Positions 7,951-16,819 of a stretch of DNA of 24,393 nt are shown here, piece after piece. The notes below the pieces were generated by a model. That model saw only the letters and a list, made by a program, of their open reading frames with translations. It searched no databases and had not been told where the DNA came from. Source of the stretch: Chitinophagaceae bacterium (GTDB taxonomy: Bacteria; Bacteroidota; Bacteroidia; Chitinophagales; Chitinophagaceae). Each line of letters opens with the position of its first letter. Position 1 is the stretch's first letter. The stretch spans positions 1-24,393 of the forward strand of contig JABMML010000290.1 of NCBI GenBank assembly GCA_013205585.1. The letters run 5' to 3'. A program made the position numbers and the translations under genes.

Positions 7951-10900
7951 TTAATTTCCAATAATGGGTATCATTAATTTGTATACCGCTTCATTTAAAG
8001 TTTTCACACCTTCTTTTTTAAGCGTTTCGTACTTTTTCAGTTGCTCATCCACTTGCGCTTTTAAATCTATATAGGTTTCTTTTACTTGTTTAGTGGGTGC
8101 TACATAGCCTGAGGCTGCAGATTCAAATACACCAGCTAACTTATCATCTAAACGAATAGGGAAGTTTAAAACGTCTTGCCCACTCTTCGCCTTTGTTTGG
8201 TGTAAGGCTTCTTCAATAGTTTTAAGACTTGCTAATAAAGATTCACTTTGCTTCTGGAAACTAGAATCCTTGGTTTTCTTTTGCAAGACTTGCACTTGTG
8301 TGCGAATTTCTTTAATGCCTTTTAAAGCTTTCATAACGGTATTAAAACTAGCAGCTACTTCTAATAAGAATTGCTCCTGTGCTTTTAAATCGGCATTAGA
8401 AACTTTATAATTAGGATCGGCAATCAATTCAAAAGGATAAACAACAGAGTCTTTATCAATACTTACTTTAGCATAGTAGTTACCAGGTGCTGCCAATACT
8501 GGACTTGTTGAACCATTCCATAATATTAAATCTTCCGAAGGCTTCTCTATTTCTTTATGGTATAAGTTCCAATTAAATTGTTGTAATCCACTTTCAACAA
8601 CAATACCCGATTTATCCTTGCCCGTTTCTTTTGAACTAAAATGTCTAACTAATTTTTTATTCTCATCTAAGATATCAATTTGAACAGTGGTGCTATCGTT
8701 CGCATCCTTTAACCAGTAATTAATAACCGCACCTTTTGGAGGGTTAACGCCCACATTGGCTGGCATACCCATTCTTGCACCACGATTACGACGCCCTCCC
8801 ATTTGAGGCGGCACACGATAAGCATTCGCCACTGCAAATACCTTTGATGCATTTACATTACTTGCTTGATAATTTTCAATAAAAGATAAATCATCTAAAA
8901 TATAAATACTACGCCCTTGTGTACCTACAATTAAATTATTATCTCTAATTAATAAATCGGTAATAGGTGTTACGGGTAAATTTAATTGCAATTGCTCCCA
9001 AGATTTTCCATCATTCATAGAAACGTACAAGCCATATTCAGTACCTGCAAATAAAACGCCTGCTTTTCTTGGACTTGCTACAATAGCTCTTGTGAAATGC
9101 ATAGGGTTAATGCCACTCGTAATTTTTTCCCAAGTTTCGCCATAGTCATGCGTTATATATAAATAAGGAGTGAAATCGTCTAACTTATAACGCGTTCCTG
9201 CAAAATAAGCAGTCCCTTTTCTAATTGGATCTATTTCTACTCTATTCCACATCATCCATGCTGGGATATCCTTAGGCGTTACATTTTTCCAATTGGCGCC
9301 ACCATCTTTACTTACATTAATGATACCATCATCACTACCTGTCCATAATAAGTCTTTCTCTAATGGAGATTCTGCTGCAGTAAATATGGTACAATAATAT
9401 TCTACACTGGTATTGTCTTGTGTAATAGGTCCGCCTGAACTTTTTTGACGGCTTTTATCATTGGTAGTTAAGTCTGGTGATAACATATTCCAACTTGCTC
9501 CTTCATTTTCAGTGGCAAATAAATGATTACCTGCCGTGTATAATTTTTTAGGGTTATGTGGGGAAAAGAAAATAGGATGATTCCATTGGAAACGATATTT
9601 CATGGCTTCCGCACCAGCACCCATTGGATTATCAGGCCAAACATTGATCACACGGTTCTCACCTGTTTTGTGATCATATCTTGTAATTAACCCACCATAA
9701 GAACCACCATATACAATATCACTATTGGTTGGATCGGCAACAATATAACCACTCTCACCACCGGCCGTAACATCAAAATCACTTTCGCCAATATAAGCAC
9801 CATAAGTACTTGATAAAATTCTAAAAGCAGAATTGTCTTGTTGTGCACCTAAGACTCTATAAGGAAAATGATTGTCTGTACTTAAACGGTAAACTTGCAC
9901 AGTAGGTTGGTTCATGACAGTACTCCAATTTTTCGCGCCATCTAAACTTACTTGCGCGCCACCATCATCAGCCACAACCATGCGCTTACCATTTTTTGGA
10001 TCAATCCATAAATCATGATGATCACCATGCGGTGTTCTTCCTGCAACAAATGTTTTACCTCCGTCACTAGACATCATAAAGTTCACATTAGGGCAGTAAA
10101 TTTTATTTTCATCTGTAGGATCAATAAATATTTTGGTATAATACCAAGCTCTTTGACGAATATTATTATCACTGTTTACTAATTCCCAAGTCTTACCTGC
10201 ATTTTCAGATACATATAAACCGCCATCTTTATTTTCAATTAAAGCATATAATTTATCGGAATTAGATTTAGCGACAGCAATGCCGGTGATACCCCATACT
10301 CCTTTTGGAAAACCTTTATTGGTTTTAATGGATGTCCAAGTATCTCCACCATCTGTACTTTTAAATAAACCAGAACCAGTTCCACCACTTTCTAAGCTAT
10401 AAGGTGTTCGCATTAATTGCCAAGTACCTGCATATAAAATTTCAGGATTACTAGGGTCAATGACTAAATCACTTGCCCCAGTTTGCTCATTGACATACAA
10501 TACTTTTTTCCAGTTTTGTCCACCATCGGTACTTTTAAAAACACCTCTTGTTTCGTTAGGTCCAAATAAATGTCCCATTGCTGCTACCCAAATAATATCT
10601 GGATTTTTTGGATGCACTATAATTCTTACAATATGTCTAGCTTCTTTTAAGCCCATATTTTTCCAAGTCTTTCCATCGTCTGTCGACTTCCACATACCAC
10701 CCAAACCCTCACTCACATTACCTCTCATGCTATTCTCCCCTTCTCCCACATACACAATTGATTCATTCGTAGGTGTAATGGCAATAGCACCCATACTACC
10801 TCCAAAAAATCCGTCAGAAATGTTTTTCCAATTACTACCTGCATCTGTGGTTTTCCAAACACCGCCACCACTAGCTCCCATATAAAATGTATTGACATCG

Positions 10901-11097
10901 GTATAAGAACCCACCGCTGCCGCAGCTCTTCCGCCTCTGAAGGGACCTATGAGTCTAAAATTTTGCGCTTTGACAATTGCGTCCTCAGACAAACTATTGG
11001 TTGCAAGAGGCGCTACTGTTTTTTTCTTCTGCGCTACTAAGTTAGTAGACACCATCAAAGAACATAGCGAGAGGATCATTAATAAAAACTTTTTCAT
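7951..11097 (-). CDS. Secreted sortilin/VPS10-like BNR-repeat protein (downstream paralogue)
   Basis: This 1048-residue protein has a signal peptide (MKKFLLMILSLCSLMVSTNLVAQ) followed by a long beta-propeller region with Asp-box motifs at 83-90 (TTDAGSNW), 138-145 (STDDGKTW), 189-196 (STDGGQNW), 247-254 (STDGGDTW), 297-304 (SENAGKTW) and 343-350 (SSDGGKTF), with more further on. After the propeller comes a Gly/Arg/Met-rich loop (GGRRNRGARMGMP), an Ig-like stretch (GLQQFNWNLYHKE ... APGNYYAKVSID) and a C-terminal helical, Lys/Gln-rich tail. Such proteins are often labelled glycosyl hydrolase, but I see no catalytic signature that proves it. It could be an adhesin or binding propeller, or a peptidase-associated scaffold. 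I see no type IX secretion C-terminal domain. It starts 18 bp after the stop of its paralogue, so the two are probably one operon. Confidence 0.85.
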   Translation of the reverse strand: MKKFLLMILSLCSLMVSTNLVAQKKKTVAPLATNSLSEDAIVKAQNFRLIGPFRGGRAAAAVGSYTDVNTFYMGASGGGVWKTTDAGSNWKNISDGFFGGSMGAIAITPTNESIVYVGEGENSMRGNVSEGLGGMWKSTDDGKTWKNMGLKEARHIVRIIVHPKNPDIIWVAAMGHLFGPNETRGVFKSTDGGQNWKKVLYVNEQTGASDLVIDPSNPEILYAGTWQLMRTPYSLESGGTGSGLFKSTDGGDTWTSIKTNKGFPKGVWGITGIAVAKSNSDKLYALIENKDGGLYVSENAGKTWELVNSDNNIRQRAWYYTKIFIDPTDENKIYCPNVNFMMSSDGGKTFVAGRTPHGDHHDLWIDPKNGKRMVVADDGGAQVSLDGAKNWSTVMNQPTVQVYRLSTDNHFPYRVLGAQQDNSAFRILSSTYGAYIGESDFDVTAGGESGYIVADPTNSDIVYGGSYGGLITRYDHKTGENRVINVWPDNPMGAGAEAMKYRFQWNHPIFFSPHNPKKLYTAGNHLFATENEGASWNMLSPDLTTNDKSRQKSSGGPITQDNTSVEYYCTIFTAAESPLEKDLLWTGSDDGIINVSKDGGANWKNVTPKDIPAWMMWNRVEIDPIRKGTAYFAGTRYKLDDFTPYLYITHDYGETWEKITSGINPMHFTRAIVASPRKAGVLFAGTEYGLYVSMNDGKSWEQLQLNLPVTPITDLLIRDNNLIVGTQGRSIYILDDLSFIENYQASNVNASKVFAVANAYRVPPQMGGRRNRGARMGMPANVGVNPPKGAVINYWLKDANDSTTVQIDILDENKKLVRHFSSKETGKDKSGIVVESGLQQFNWNLYHKEIEKPSEDLILWNGSTSPVLAAPGNYYAKVSIDKDSVVYPFELIADPNYKVSNADLKAQEQFLLEVAASFNTVMKALKGIKEIRTQVQVLQKKTKDSSFQKQSESLLASLKTIEEALHQTKAKSGQDVLNFPIRLDDKLAGVFESAASGYVAPTKQVKETYIDLKAQVDEQLKKYETLKKEGVKTLNEAVYKLMIPIIGN

Positions 11098-11115
11098 ACT
11101 ACTTATTTTTTATAA

Positions 11116-14100
11116 TTATTTAATTGACTCATAATCTTTAAACTTTTTAATAGGAGTGGCTTCTACTAATTTTCTAAAATCAGCCCAATCCTTTGTAAAA
11201 AATTCATTTGCTTTTGCAATAACAGTTTGAATGGCTATTTCTGCCTCTTGTAATTTTCTATCTTCTTGCTCACCTGGCATGGTATTTTTACCTCCAATTA
11301 GCATAGAAGCGTCTCTGATGATGGAGATAGGCGTAATTACATCTACTGTACCATAGCCTTGCTTTTCTTGCTTTTTACCAAAAATAAATTCACGCAATTC
11401 TTTAGCAGTTGTAGTAATTTTTTTATGCGCTTTATTCAAAGTATCAACGCCCTTGTCTTTTTTATCCTTCCATTCTGCTTTTAAATCAAGTAATAAAGCA
11501 TCTACTTCATCTAATTGATCCATTGCACTATTAAATTTATCAGCACTGGGTTGATGTTTTGCCATTAATTCATCTTGCTTTTTCACCACCAAGGTTCTAT
11601 CTGCCAAGCGGTCATCTGCTTTCACTTCAATCCACATAGAATCTTTTTGCTTATTAGCAGTTACTACTACCTTATATTTTCCAGCTAATACTGCACGTCC
11701 TCTGTATTCTCTTTCTTCTTCTGGATCCGCAGGCGCTTCTTCCATCATTCTTCTACGGCCTCCGCCACCACCAACTTTAGACATACCCGCTGCACGTTTT
11801 CCTTTTTGCTCAAAGCCCCAGTATTGTCTATTGAAACCAGAATCCACTTTGAAGGTCAAGTTTCTAATCACTGAATCCTGTGCGTCTTTAATTTGCACTT
11901 TTACTTTTTTAACAGTGTCCATTAAATACACAGTGAAAGGATATCCCGATGGACGATTCTCTGCATCATACATACCCCATGTGCTCCACTCATAAGATGA
12001 GTTTTTATAAGAAGCATTGATAACTGCATTTGGTGCAGATACAAAAAAGTTATTTGCCATGCCTTTATTATGTGCCAATTTACGAAGTGGTTTAATATCG
12101 TCTAATACCCATAATGCACGACCAAAAGTAGCGATGGCTAAATCGGCCTCTCTTTCTTGAATCGCAAAATCATAAGTAGAAACAGATGGGTAGCCATTTT
12201 TCCATTGTTGGAAAGTTTCCGCATTGTCTAAACTTACATACATGCCTTGCTCTGTACCTACAAAAAATAAATTCGGTTCCACAATGTCTTGAATAACGGT
12301 TAAGGCATAGCCTGTAACTTTAGCAGCAGTTACTATATTAGTCCAAGTTTTTCCAAAATCGGTAGATCTAAATACATAAGGAGCAAAATCTCCTTGTCTA
12401 TAATTATTAGCTACTACAAATACTTCATTGGCATTATAAGTAGATGCTCTTACTTGAGGTATCCAGGCACCTTTAGGAAGGCCTGTAATATTGGCTGTTA
12501 AATTTGTCCAAGTAGCACCTCCGTTAGTTGTCATTTGAACATTACCATCATCGGTACCTATCCAGATTAAATCTTTTTGGATGGTGGAAGGAGCGATTGC
12601 TAAAATAGTACAATGATTTTCTGCACCTGTGATATCAACACTTAAACCCCCATTGGTAGTTTGATCAATTTTTGCGCTATCATTGGTAGTTAAATCGGTA
12701 GAAATAACTTTCCAAGCTGCTCCTTTATTGGTACTCTTATGTAAAAATTGAGAACCATAATACACAGTTTTTTTATCAAATGGATCTTGAGCAATTGCAG
12801 CATTCCAGTTAAAACGTAAAAGTGTTTTCGCATCTGGTGCTGGGGGTTGTATATAAGATGATTCACCTGTTATAGTATTGTATCTCCCAACAGAACCGCC
12901 TTGGCTCATGGCATATACCCAATTAGCATCTTCCGGATCTGGCACTACATCAAATCCATCTCCGCCCCATAAATTATCCCAATAGAAATTCTTAATGCCT
13001 CCTTGAATATAAGTATAAGCAGGGCCTCTCCAAGAACCATTGTCTTGCATACCACCCATTACATGATAAGGTGTTTCATTGTCAACATTAATATGATAAA
13101 ACTGACCAATGGGAAGTTTCTCATCAAACATCCAAGTCTTACCACCGTCTCTTGTAATACCAATTCCACCATCATTACCATCTACCATAAATTTATTATC
13201 GGTAGGATGAATCCAAAACGCATGATGGTCTGGATGAATACCACTATAAGGAATAATGGTTTCGAAATTTTTTCCGCCATCAATACTTTTCACCACCGTT
13301 TGACTAATGTACCAAAGTGTATTTTCATTTAAAGGATCACAAATAATATCTTGGAAATAAAACGGACGATTATCAACAATTGATTTTTGTGCATTCACTA
13401 AAATGAAATTATAACCACCGTCATCACTTCTATATAAACCACTCTTAGTAGATTCTACTAAGGCATATACTCTATTAGGATTTGACTTACTAATAGTAAT
13501 ACCTACACGACCTAAATTACCTTCAGGTAGTCCATTTTCTTTTCCCAATTTGGTGAAATTTTTTCCACCATCAATAGTCATATAAATTCCACTTCCCTTT
13601 CCACCACTTTCTAAATGATAAGGATTACGGTAATGATGCCACATGGCTACGAATAATTTATTCGGATTTTTTGGATCCATAATCATATCACCAGGACCAG
13701 AAGTATCATTGGTAAATAAAATTTGATTCCAGGTATCACCACCATCGGTTGTTTTATAAACGCCTCTGTTTTTGCTTTGACCATAAGGATTTCCAATCGC
13801 ACCTGCATAAACTGTATTAGGATTGGTTGGATCGATGATAACACGGTGAATATTTCTTGTTTGCTCCAAGCCCATTCTTTTCCAGGTCTTACCAGCATCT
13901 AATGTTTTATAAATACCTTCTCCAATACTTATTGAATTTCTTGGATTACCTTCTCCTGTGGCGGCCCAAACCACACTTGGATTAGATTGTTGAATAGCAA
14001 CGGCCCCAATATTTAAAATAGGTTGCTCATCAAAAACGGGTGTCCAACTCACCCCACTATTATTTGTTTTCCAAACACCTCCTGAGGCAGCACCAATCCA

Positions 14101-14325
14101 AATATTATTTGGATTCGCTACTTCCACATCAATAGAAGTCACACGACCACTCATTGAGGCTGGACCCACATTACGTGGTTTCCAATTTTTAAATACTTTA
14201 TTAATGTCCACTTTTGTTTCAGTGGCGGCTACTACAGGCGCTGTTTTTTTTGCCTTCTGAGCAGATAAATTAGTCATTGACAAAATAGATGCCAAAACGA
14301 TAGACCCAAGAATAGATATACGCAT
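11116..14325 (-). CDS. Secreted sortilin/VPS10-like BNR-repeat protein (upstream paralogue)
   Basis: This 1069-residue protein has a signal peptide (MRISILGSIVLASILSMTNLSAQ). Asp-box repeats are visible at 87-94 (TNNSGVSW), 141-148 (TLDAGKTW), 192-199 (TTDGGDTW), 250-257 (TIDGGKNF) and about 300-307 (SDDGGYNF), and others follow to about residue 720. The order of features matches the following gene: N-terminal GPxxxGR block, propeller, DDGGIGITRDGGKTW, DILWxGTDDG-like segment, Ig-like domain, helical tail. The two are therefore clear but diverged paralogues. A low-complexity Gly/Arg/Glu insert (GGGGGRRRMMEEAPADPEEE) interrupts the Ig-like part. It is exported; the activity is unknown, and the usual labels (glycosyl hydrolase, VPS10 domain protein) rest on fold only. 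It is first of the two-gene unit; its promoter should lie in 14326-14450, where I find no clean consensus. Confidence 0.85.
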   Translation of the reverse strand: MRISILGSIVLASILSMTNLSAQKAKKTAPVVAATETKVDINKVFKNWKPRNVGPASMSGRVTSIDVEVANPNNIWIGAASGGVWKTNNSGVSWTPVFDEQPILNIGAVAIQQSNPSVVWAATGEGNPRNSISIGEGIYKTLDAGKTWKRMGLEQTRNIHRVIIDPTNPNTVYAGAIGNPYGQSKNRGVYKTTDGGDTWNQILFTNDTSGPGDMIMDPKNPNKLFVAMWHHYRNPYHLESGGKGSGIYMTIDGGKNFTKLGKENGLPEGNLGRVGITISKSNPNRVYALVESTKSGLYRSDDGGYNFILVNAQKSIVDNRPFYFQDIICDPLNENTLWYISQTVVKSIDGGKNFETIIPYSGIHPDHHAFWIHPTDNKFMVDGNDGGIGITRDGGKTWMFDEKLPIGQFYHINVDNETPYHVMGGMQDNGSWRGPAYTYIQGGIKNFYWDNLWGGDGFDVVPDPEDANWVYAMSQGGSVGRYNTITGESSYIQPPAPDAKTLLRFNWNAAIAQDPFDKKTVYYGSQFLHKSTNKGAAWKVISTDLTTNDSAKIDQTTNGGLSVDITGAENHCTILAIAPSTIQKDLIWIGTDDGNVQMTTNGGATWTNLTANITGLPKGAWIPQVRASTYNANEVFVVANNYRQGDFAPYVFRSTDFGKTWTNIVTAAKVTGYALTVIQDIVEPNLFFVGTEQGMYVSLDNAETFQQWKNGYPSVSTYDFAIQEREADLAIATFGRALWVLDDIKPLRKLAHNKGMANNFFVSAPNAVINASYKNSSYEWSTWGMYDAENRPSGYPFTVYLMDTVKKVKVQIKDAQDSVIRNLTFKVDSGFNRQYWGFEQKGKRAAGMSKVGGGGGRRRMMEEAPADPEEEREYRGRAVLAGKYKVVVTANKQKDSMWIEVKADDRLADRTLVVKKQDELMAKHQPSADKFNSAMDQLDEVDALLLDLKAEWKDKKDKGVDTLNKAHKKITTTAKELREFIFGKKQEKQGYGTVDVITPISIIRDASMLIGGKNTMPGEQEDRKLQEAEIAIQTVIAKANEFFTKDWADFRKLVEATPIKKFKDYESIK

Positions 14326-14449
14326 AATTATAGGTTTACTTATTTTGAAATAAATAGAATACCTAAGCTATTATATTTTAGGCAAAAAATGAAGAAAAAA
14401 TCCAAGAAAAGGTGCAGCTTTTGATGTATGGTAAGATAGATAGAGGTCC

Positions 14450-14467
14450 CAAACCTGCAAAGGTTTG
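14450..14467 (-). other. Short hairpin downstream of the thiolase element
   Basis: CAAACCT / AGGTTTG forms a 7-bp perfect stem with a GCAA loop. It abuts the CTCTAATGATTTTT element directly and forms the second hairpin of the thiolase 3' module. Confidence 0.55.
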
Positions 14468-14481
14468 AAAAATCATTAGAG
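14468..14481 (-). repeat. Recurring CTCTAATGATTTTT element, copy 3
   Basis: The minus strand reads CTCTAATGATTTTT, two bases after the stop-codon hairpin of the thiolase and directly before the hairpin at 14450-14467. The 16-mer TCTAATGATTTTTCAA is shared exactly with copy 4 at 22816. Confidence 0.6.
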
Positions 14482-14483
14482 GG

Positions 14484-14526
14484 AAAGAATGTAAATCCTA
14501 AATTTCTACTAGGATTTACATTCTTT
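14484..14526 (-). terminator. 17-bp perfect hairpin over the thiolase stop codon
   Basis: Arms 14484-14500 and 14510-14526 are perfectly complementary (17 bp, 9-nt loop). The last codons and the TAA stop (14516-14518) of the thiolase lie in one arm. The transcript continues into CCCTCTAATGATTTTT, whose terminal U-run could complete an intrinsic terminator at a distance. Confidence 0.72.
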
Positions 14527-15691
14527 CAATGATTCCGGCAATACCCTGACCCCCGCCCACGCAGGCAGTCACAATGCCATATTTCTTATGGAGACGCTCT
14601 AAATCGTTCAAAATTTGCACGGTTAATTTGCTACCGGTGCAACCCAAAGGATGGCCCAAGGCAATGGCGCCACCATTGATATTGACTTTATTTGTATCTA
14701 AGTTAAGGGTTCTAATAACCGCTAAAGACTGAGAAGCAAAGGCTTCGTTTAATTCAAATAAATCAATTTGGTCCAGTGTCATGCCGGCTTGTTTAAGCAC
14801 TTTTGGAACAGCCTCAATAGGACCAATGCCCATAATTCTTGGGTGCACTCCAGCAGAGGCGCAGTTCACTAAACGACCAATAGGTTTTAAACCCAAGGAG
14901 TTCATTAATTTTTCACTCATCACCATTACAAAACTAGAACCATCGCTTGTTTGAGAGGAGTTACCTGCAGTTACAGAACCTTTTAGGGCAAAAGCGGGTT
15001 TTAATTTAGCCAAGGCTTCAATGGTAGTATCTGCTCTTACGCCTTCATCTGTATCTACTATATAACTACGCGTGGCTCTTTTATTTTTTTCATTGATATA
15101 GGTTTCATGTATTTCAATAGGTAAGATTCCTTTTTTGAAATAACCATTATCAATAGCTTGTTTTGCTTTTTGATGAGATGCTAGTGCAAACGCGTCTTGA
15201 TCTTCTCTTGAAATTTTATATTCATTGGCTACTGCTTCTGCAGTTAAGCCCATCGATAAATAATAATCTGGTTCATCCACTGTAATAGAATACGCTGGAA
15301 CTGTCTTCCAGCCTGCGGTTGGGACCATCGACATCGATTCTGTTCCACCTGCAATAATACAATCCGCCATCCCTGTTCTAATTTTTGCGGTAGCCATGGC
15401 AATACTTTCTAAACCACTTGCACAATATCTATTAATAGTTATACCTGGTACTTCAATGCCTAAAGCTTTCGCTGCAATTATTCTTCCAAACTGTAATCCT
15501 TGTTCTGCTTCAGGAACTGCATTGCCCACAATTACATCATCCACTAATTTTGGATCCACAGCAGGTAAAGTTTTCATTAAGCCCTTGATGACTTCAATGG
15601 CTAATTCATCGGAACGCATGAACCTGAAACCACCCTTTTTACTTTTTGTAACAGCTGTTCTAAAACCTGCAACGATATACGCTTCTTGCAT
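14516..15691 (-). CDS. fadA: Acetyl-CoA C-acyltransferase (3-ketoacyl-CoA thiolase)
   Basis: This 391-residue thiolase has the nucleophile Cys90 (NRYCASGLESI), the NEAFA loop (315-319), His347 in GAIALGHPLGCTGSK and the second catalytic Cys377 (ACVGGGQG). The GHPLGCTG form is usual in degradative, FadA-type enzymes, whereas acetoacetyl-CoA thiolases usually have GHPIGASG. I therefore favour the last step of beta-oxidation. No fadB or acyl-CoA dehydrogenase is adjacent, so a biosynthetic acetoacetyl-CoA role cannot be excluded. Length and start (MQEAYIVAGFRTAV) are standard for the family. It is transcribed divergently from pyrD. Confidence 0.9.
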   Translation of the reverse strand: MQEAYIVAGFRTAVTKSKKGGFRFMRSDELAIEVIKGLMKTLPAVDPKLVDDVIVGNAVPEAEQGLQFGRIIAAKALGIEVPGITINRYCASGLESIAMATAKIRTGMADCIIAGGTESMSMVPTAGWKTVPAYSITVDEPDYYLSMGLTAEAVANEYKISREDQDAFALASHQKAKQAIDNGYFKKGILPIEIHETYINEKNKRATRSYIVDTDEGVRADTTIEALAKLKPAFALKGSVTAGNSSQTSDGSSFVMVMSEKLMNSLGLKPIGRLVNCASAGVHPRIMGIGPIEAVPKVLKQAGMTLDQIDLFELNEAFASQSLAVIRTLNLDTNKVNINGGAIALGHPLGCTGSKLTVQILNDLERLHKKYGIVTACVGGGQGIAGIIERM

Positions 15692-15735
15692 AAAATATTA
15701 ATTTTAACGCCCTAAATGTAGTCATTTTTGTAAAA

Positions 15736-15751
15736 AGTTGTTTATGCAACT
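15736..15751. promoter_or_regulatory. Inverted repeat between thiolase and pyrD
   Basis: AGTTG (15736-15740) and CAACT (15747-15751) form an inverted repeat with a 6-nt spacer in the 85-bp divergent region. It lies just upstream of the pyrD -7 box and could be an operator; the evidence is thin. Confidence 0.25.
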
Positions 15752-15764
15752 AAATATTTCACCG

Positions 15765-15772
15765 TAAATTTG
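15765..15772 (+). promoter_or_regulatory. -7 box of pyrD, 4 bp before the start codon
   Basis: TAAATTTG matches TAnnTTTG exactly. Its last base is four bases before ATG 15777, so transcription would begin at or next to the start codon. A TTG at 15738-15740 is a possible -33 element, though the 24-bp spacer is long. Confidence 0.5.
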
Positions 15773-15776
15773 TGGT

Positions 15777-16817
15777 ATGCTATATTCATTGCTACGAAAC
15801 AGCTTATTTCTGCTCCCTCCCGAAACTGCACATCATCTTAGTATGGGCGGTTTGCAACTGGCTCATTCCCTCCCTTTTGTAAAAAACCAATTAGCCAAAC
15901 AATTCCAATACAATGCATCCGATTTATCTAAAACTTGCTTTGGTATTCAATTTCCCAACCCTGTAGGATTAGGCGCAGGCTTTGATAAAAATGCCGCTTA
16001 TTTAGATGAGTTAGAAATGCTGGGTTTTGGATTTGTTGAAATTGGGACGGTGACGCCTAAGCCACAAGCAGGAAATGCCCAACCTCGTTTATTTAGAATA
16101 CCCGATCAGAAAGCATTAATTAATAGAATGGGTTTTAACAACGATGGAGTGGAAGTCATTGCAAAAAGATTAAAAGCAAGAAAAGCTACTACTCAATCCA
16201 ATTTAATTATTGGCGGGAATATTGGAAAAAATAAAGTCACTGAAAACCAAGATGCTTGGAAAGATTATTGCACCAACTTTATAGGCCTTGAAGAAGTGGT
16301 AGATTATTTTGTGGTGAATGTAAGTTCTCCCAACACACCTGGACTGCGCGAACTTCAAGAAAAAGAATCTTTAAGAAAAATATTTGCAGAGTTGCAAAAT
16401 TTAAATAAAAATAATAAACCTATTCTATTAAAAATTGCACCCGATTTAGAAATAAGTGCCTTGGATGATATCATTGCATTGTCTTCGGAAGTAAAAATAG
16501 ATGGACTGGTAGCCACCAATACTACCATTGATCGTAGCTTACTCAATACAATGAATCAAGAGAAAGGAAAAAAAATGGGAGCAGGTGGATTAAGTGGCCA
16601 ACCATTGCTGAGCAAATCAAATGAAGTATTGGACTATTTATACAAAGGCATTGGTGACCGATTGCCTATTATTGCAAGTGGTGGTATATTCACAGGAGCC
16701 GATGCCGAGTCAAAAATAAATGCAGGCGCTTCCTTGCTTCAAATATGGACAGGATTTATTTACGAAGGCCCCATGATTGTAAAAAATATCTGTCAACACC
16801 TAAGCGCCCATAAATAA
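15777..16817 (+). CDS. pyrD: Dihydroorotate dehydrogenase, quinone-type (class 2)
   Basis: This 346-residue enzyme oxidises dihydroorotate to orotate in pyrimidine synthesis, passing electrons to quinone. The amphipathic N-terminal segment (MLYSLLRNSLFLLPPETAHH) that docks class 2 enzymes on the inner membrane is present. FMN and substrate motifs are GLGAGFDKNA (64-73), NRMGFNNDG (116-124), NVSSPNTPGLRELQ with catalytic Ser184, LLKIAPDL (217-224), TNTT (247-250), GAGGLSGQPL (268-277) and IIASGGIFTG (298-307). The start is fixed by this conserved N-terminus. The next gene starts 2 bp after its stop. Confidence 0.95.
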   Translation: MLYSLLRNSLFLLPPETAHHLSMGGLQLAHSLPFVKNQLAKQFQYNASDLSKTCFGIQFPNPVGLGAGFDKNAAYLDELEMLGFGFVEIGTVTPKPQAGNAQPRLFRIPDQKALINRMGFNNDGVEVIAKRLKARKATTQSNLIIGGNIGKNKVTENQDAWKDYCTNFIGLEEVVDYFVVNVSSPNTPGLRELQEKESLRKIFAELQNLNKNNKPILLKIAPDLEISALDDIIALSSEVKIDGLVATNTTIDRSLLNTMNQEKGKKMGAGGLSGQPLLSKSNEVLDYLYKGIGDRLPIIASGGIFTGADAESKINAGASLLQIWTGFIYEGPMIVKNICQHLSAHK

Positions 16818-16819
16818 TT

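Noticed and set aside
10460..10885. Open frame of 141 codons on plus inside the first BNR-repeat gene
   Set aside because: It is fully antisense to a well-supported gene; its Pro/Ser/Phe-rich composition is what the reverse of Asp-box repeats gives.
8000..14300. Periodic similar segments that might be a DNA repeat array or CRISPR
   Set aside because: They are irregularly spaced, diverged codons for Asp-box motifs (SxDxGxTW) in two paralogous genes, without conserved repeat-spacer structure.
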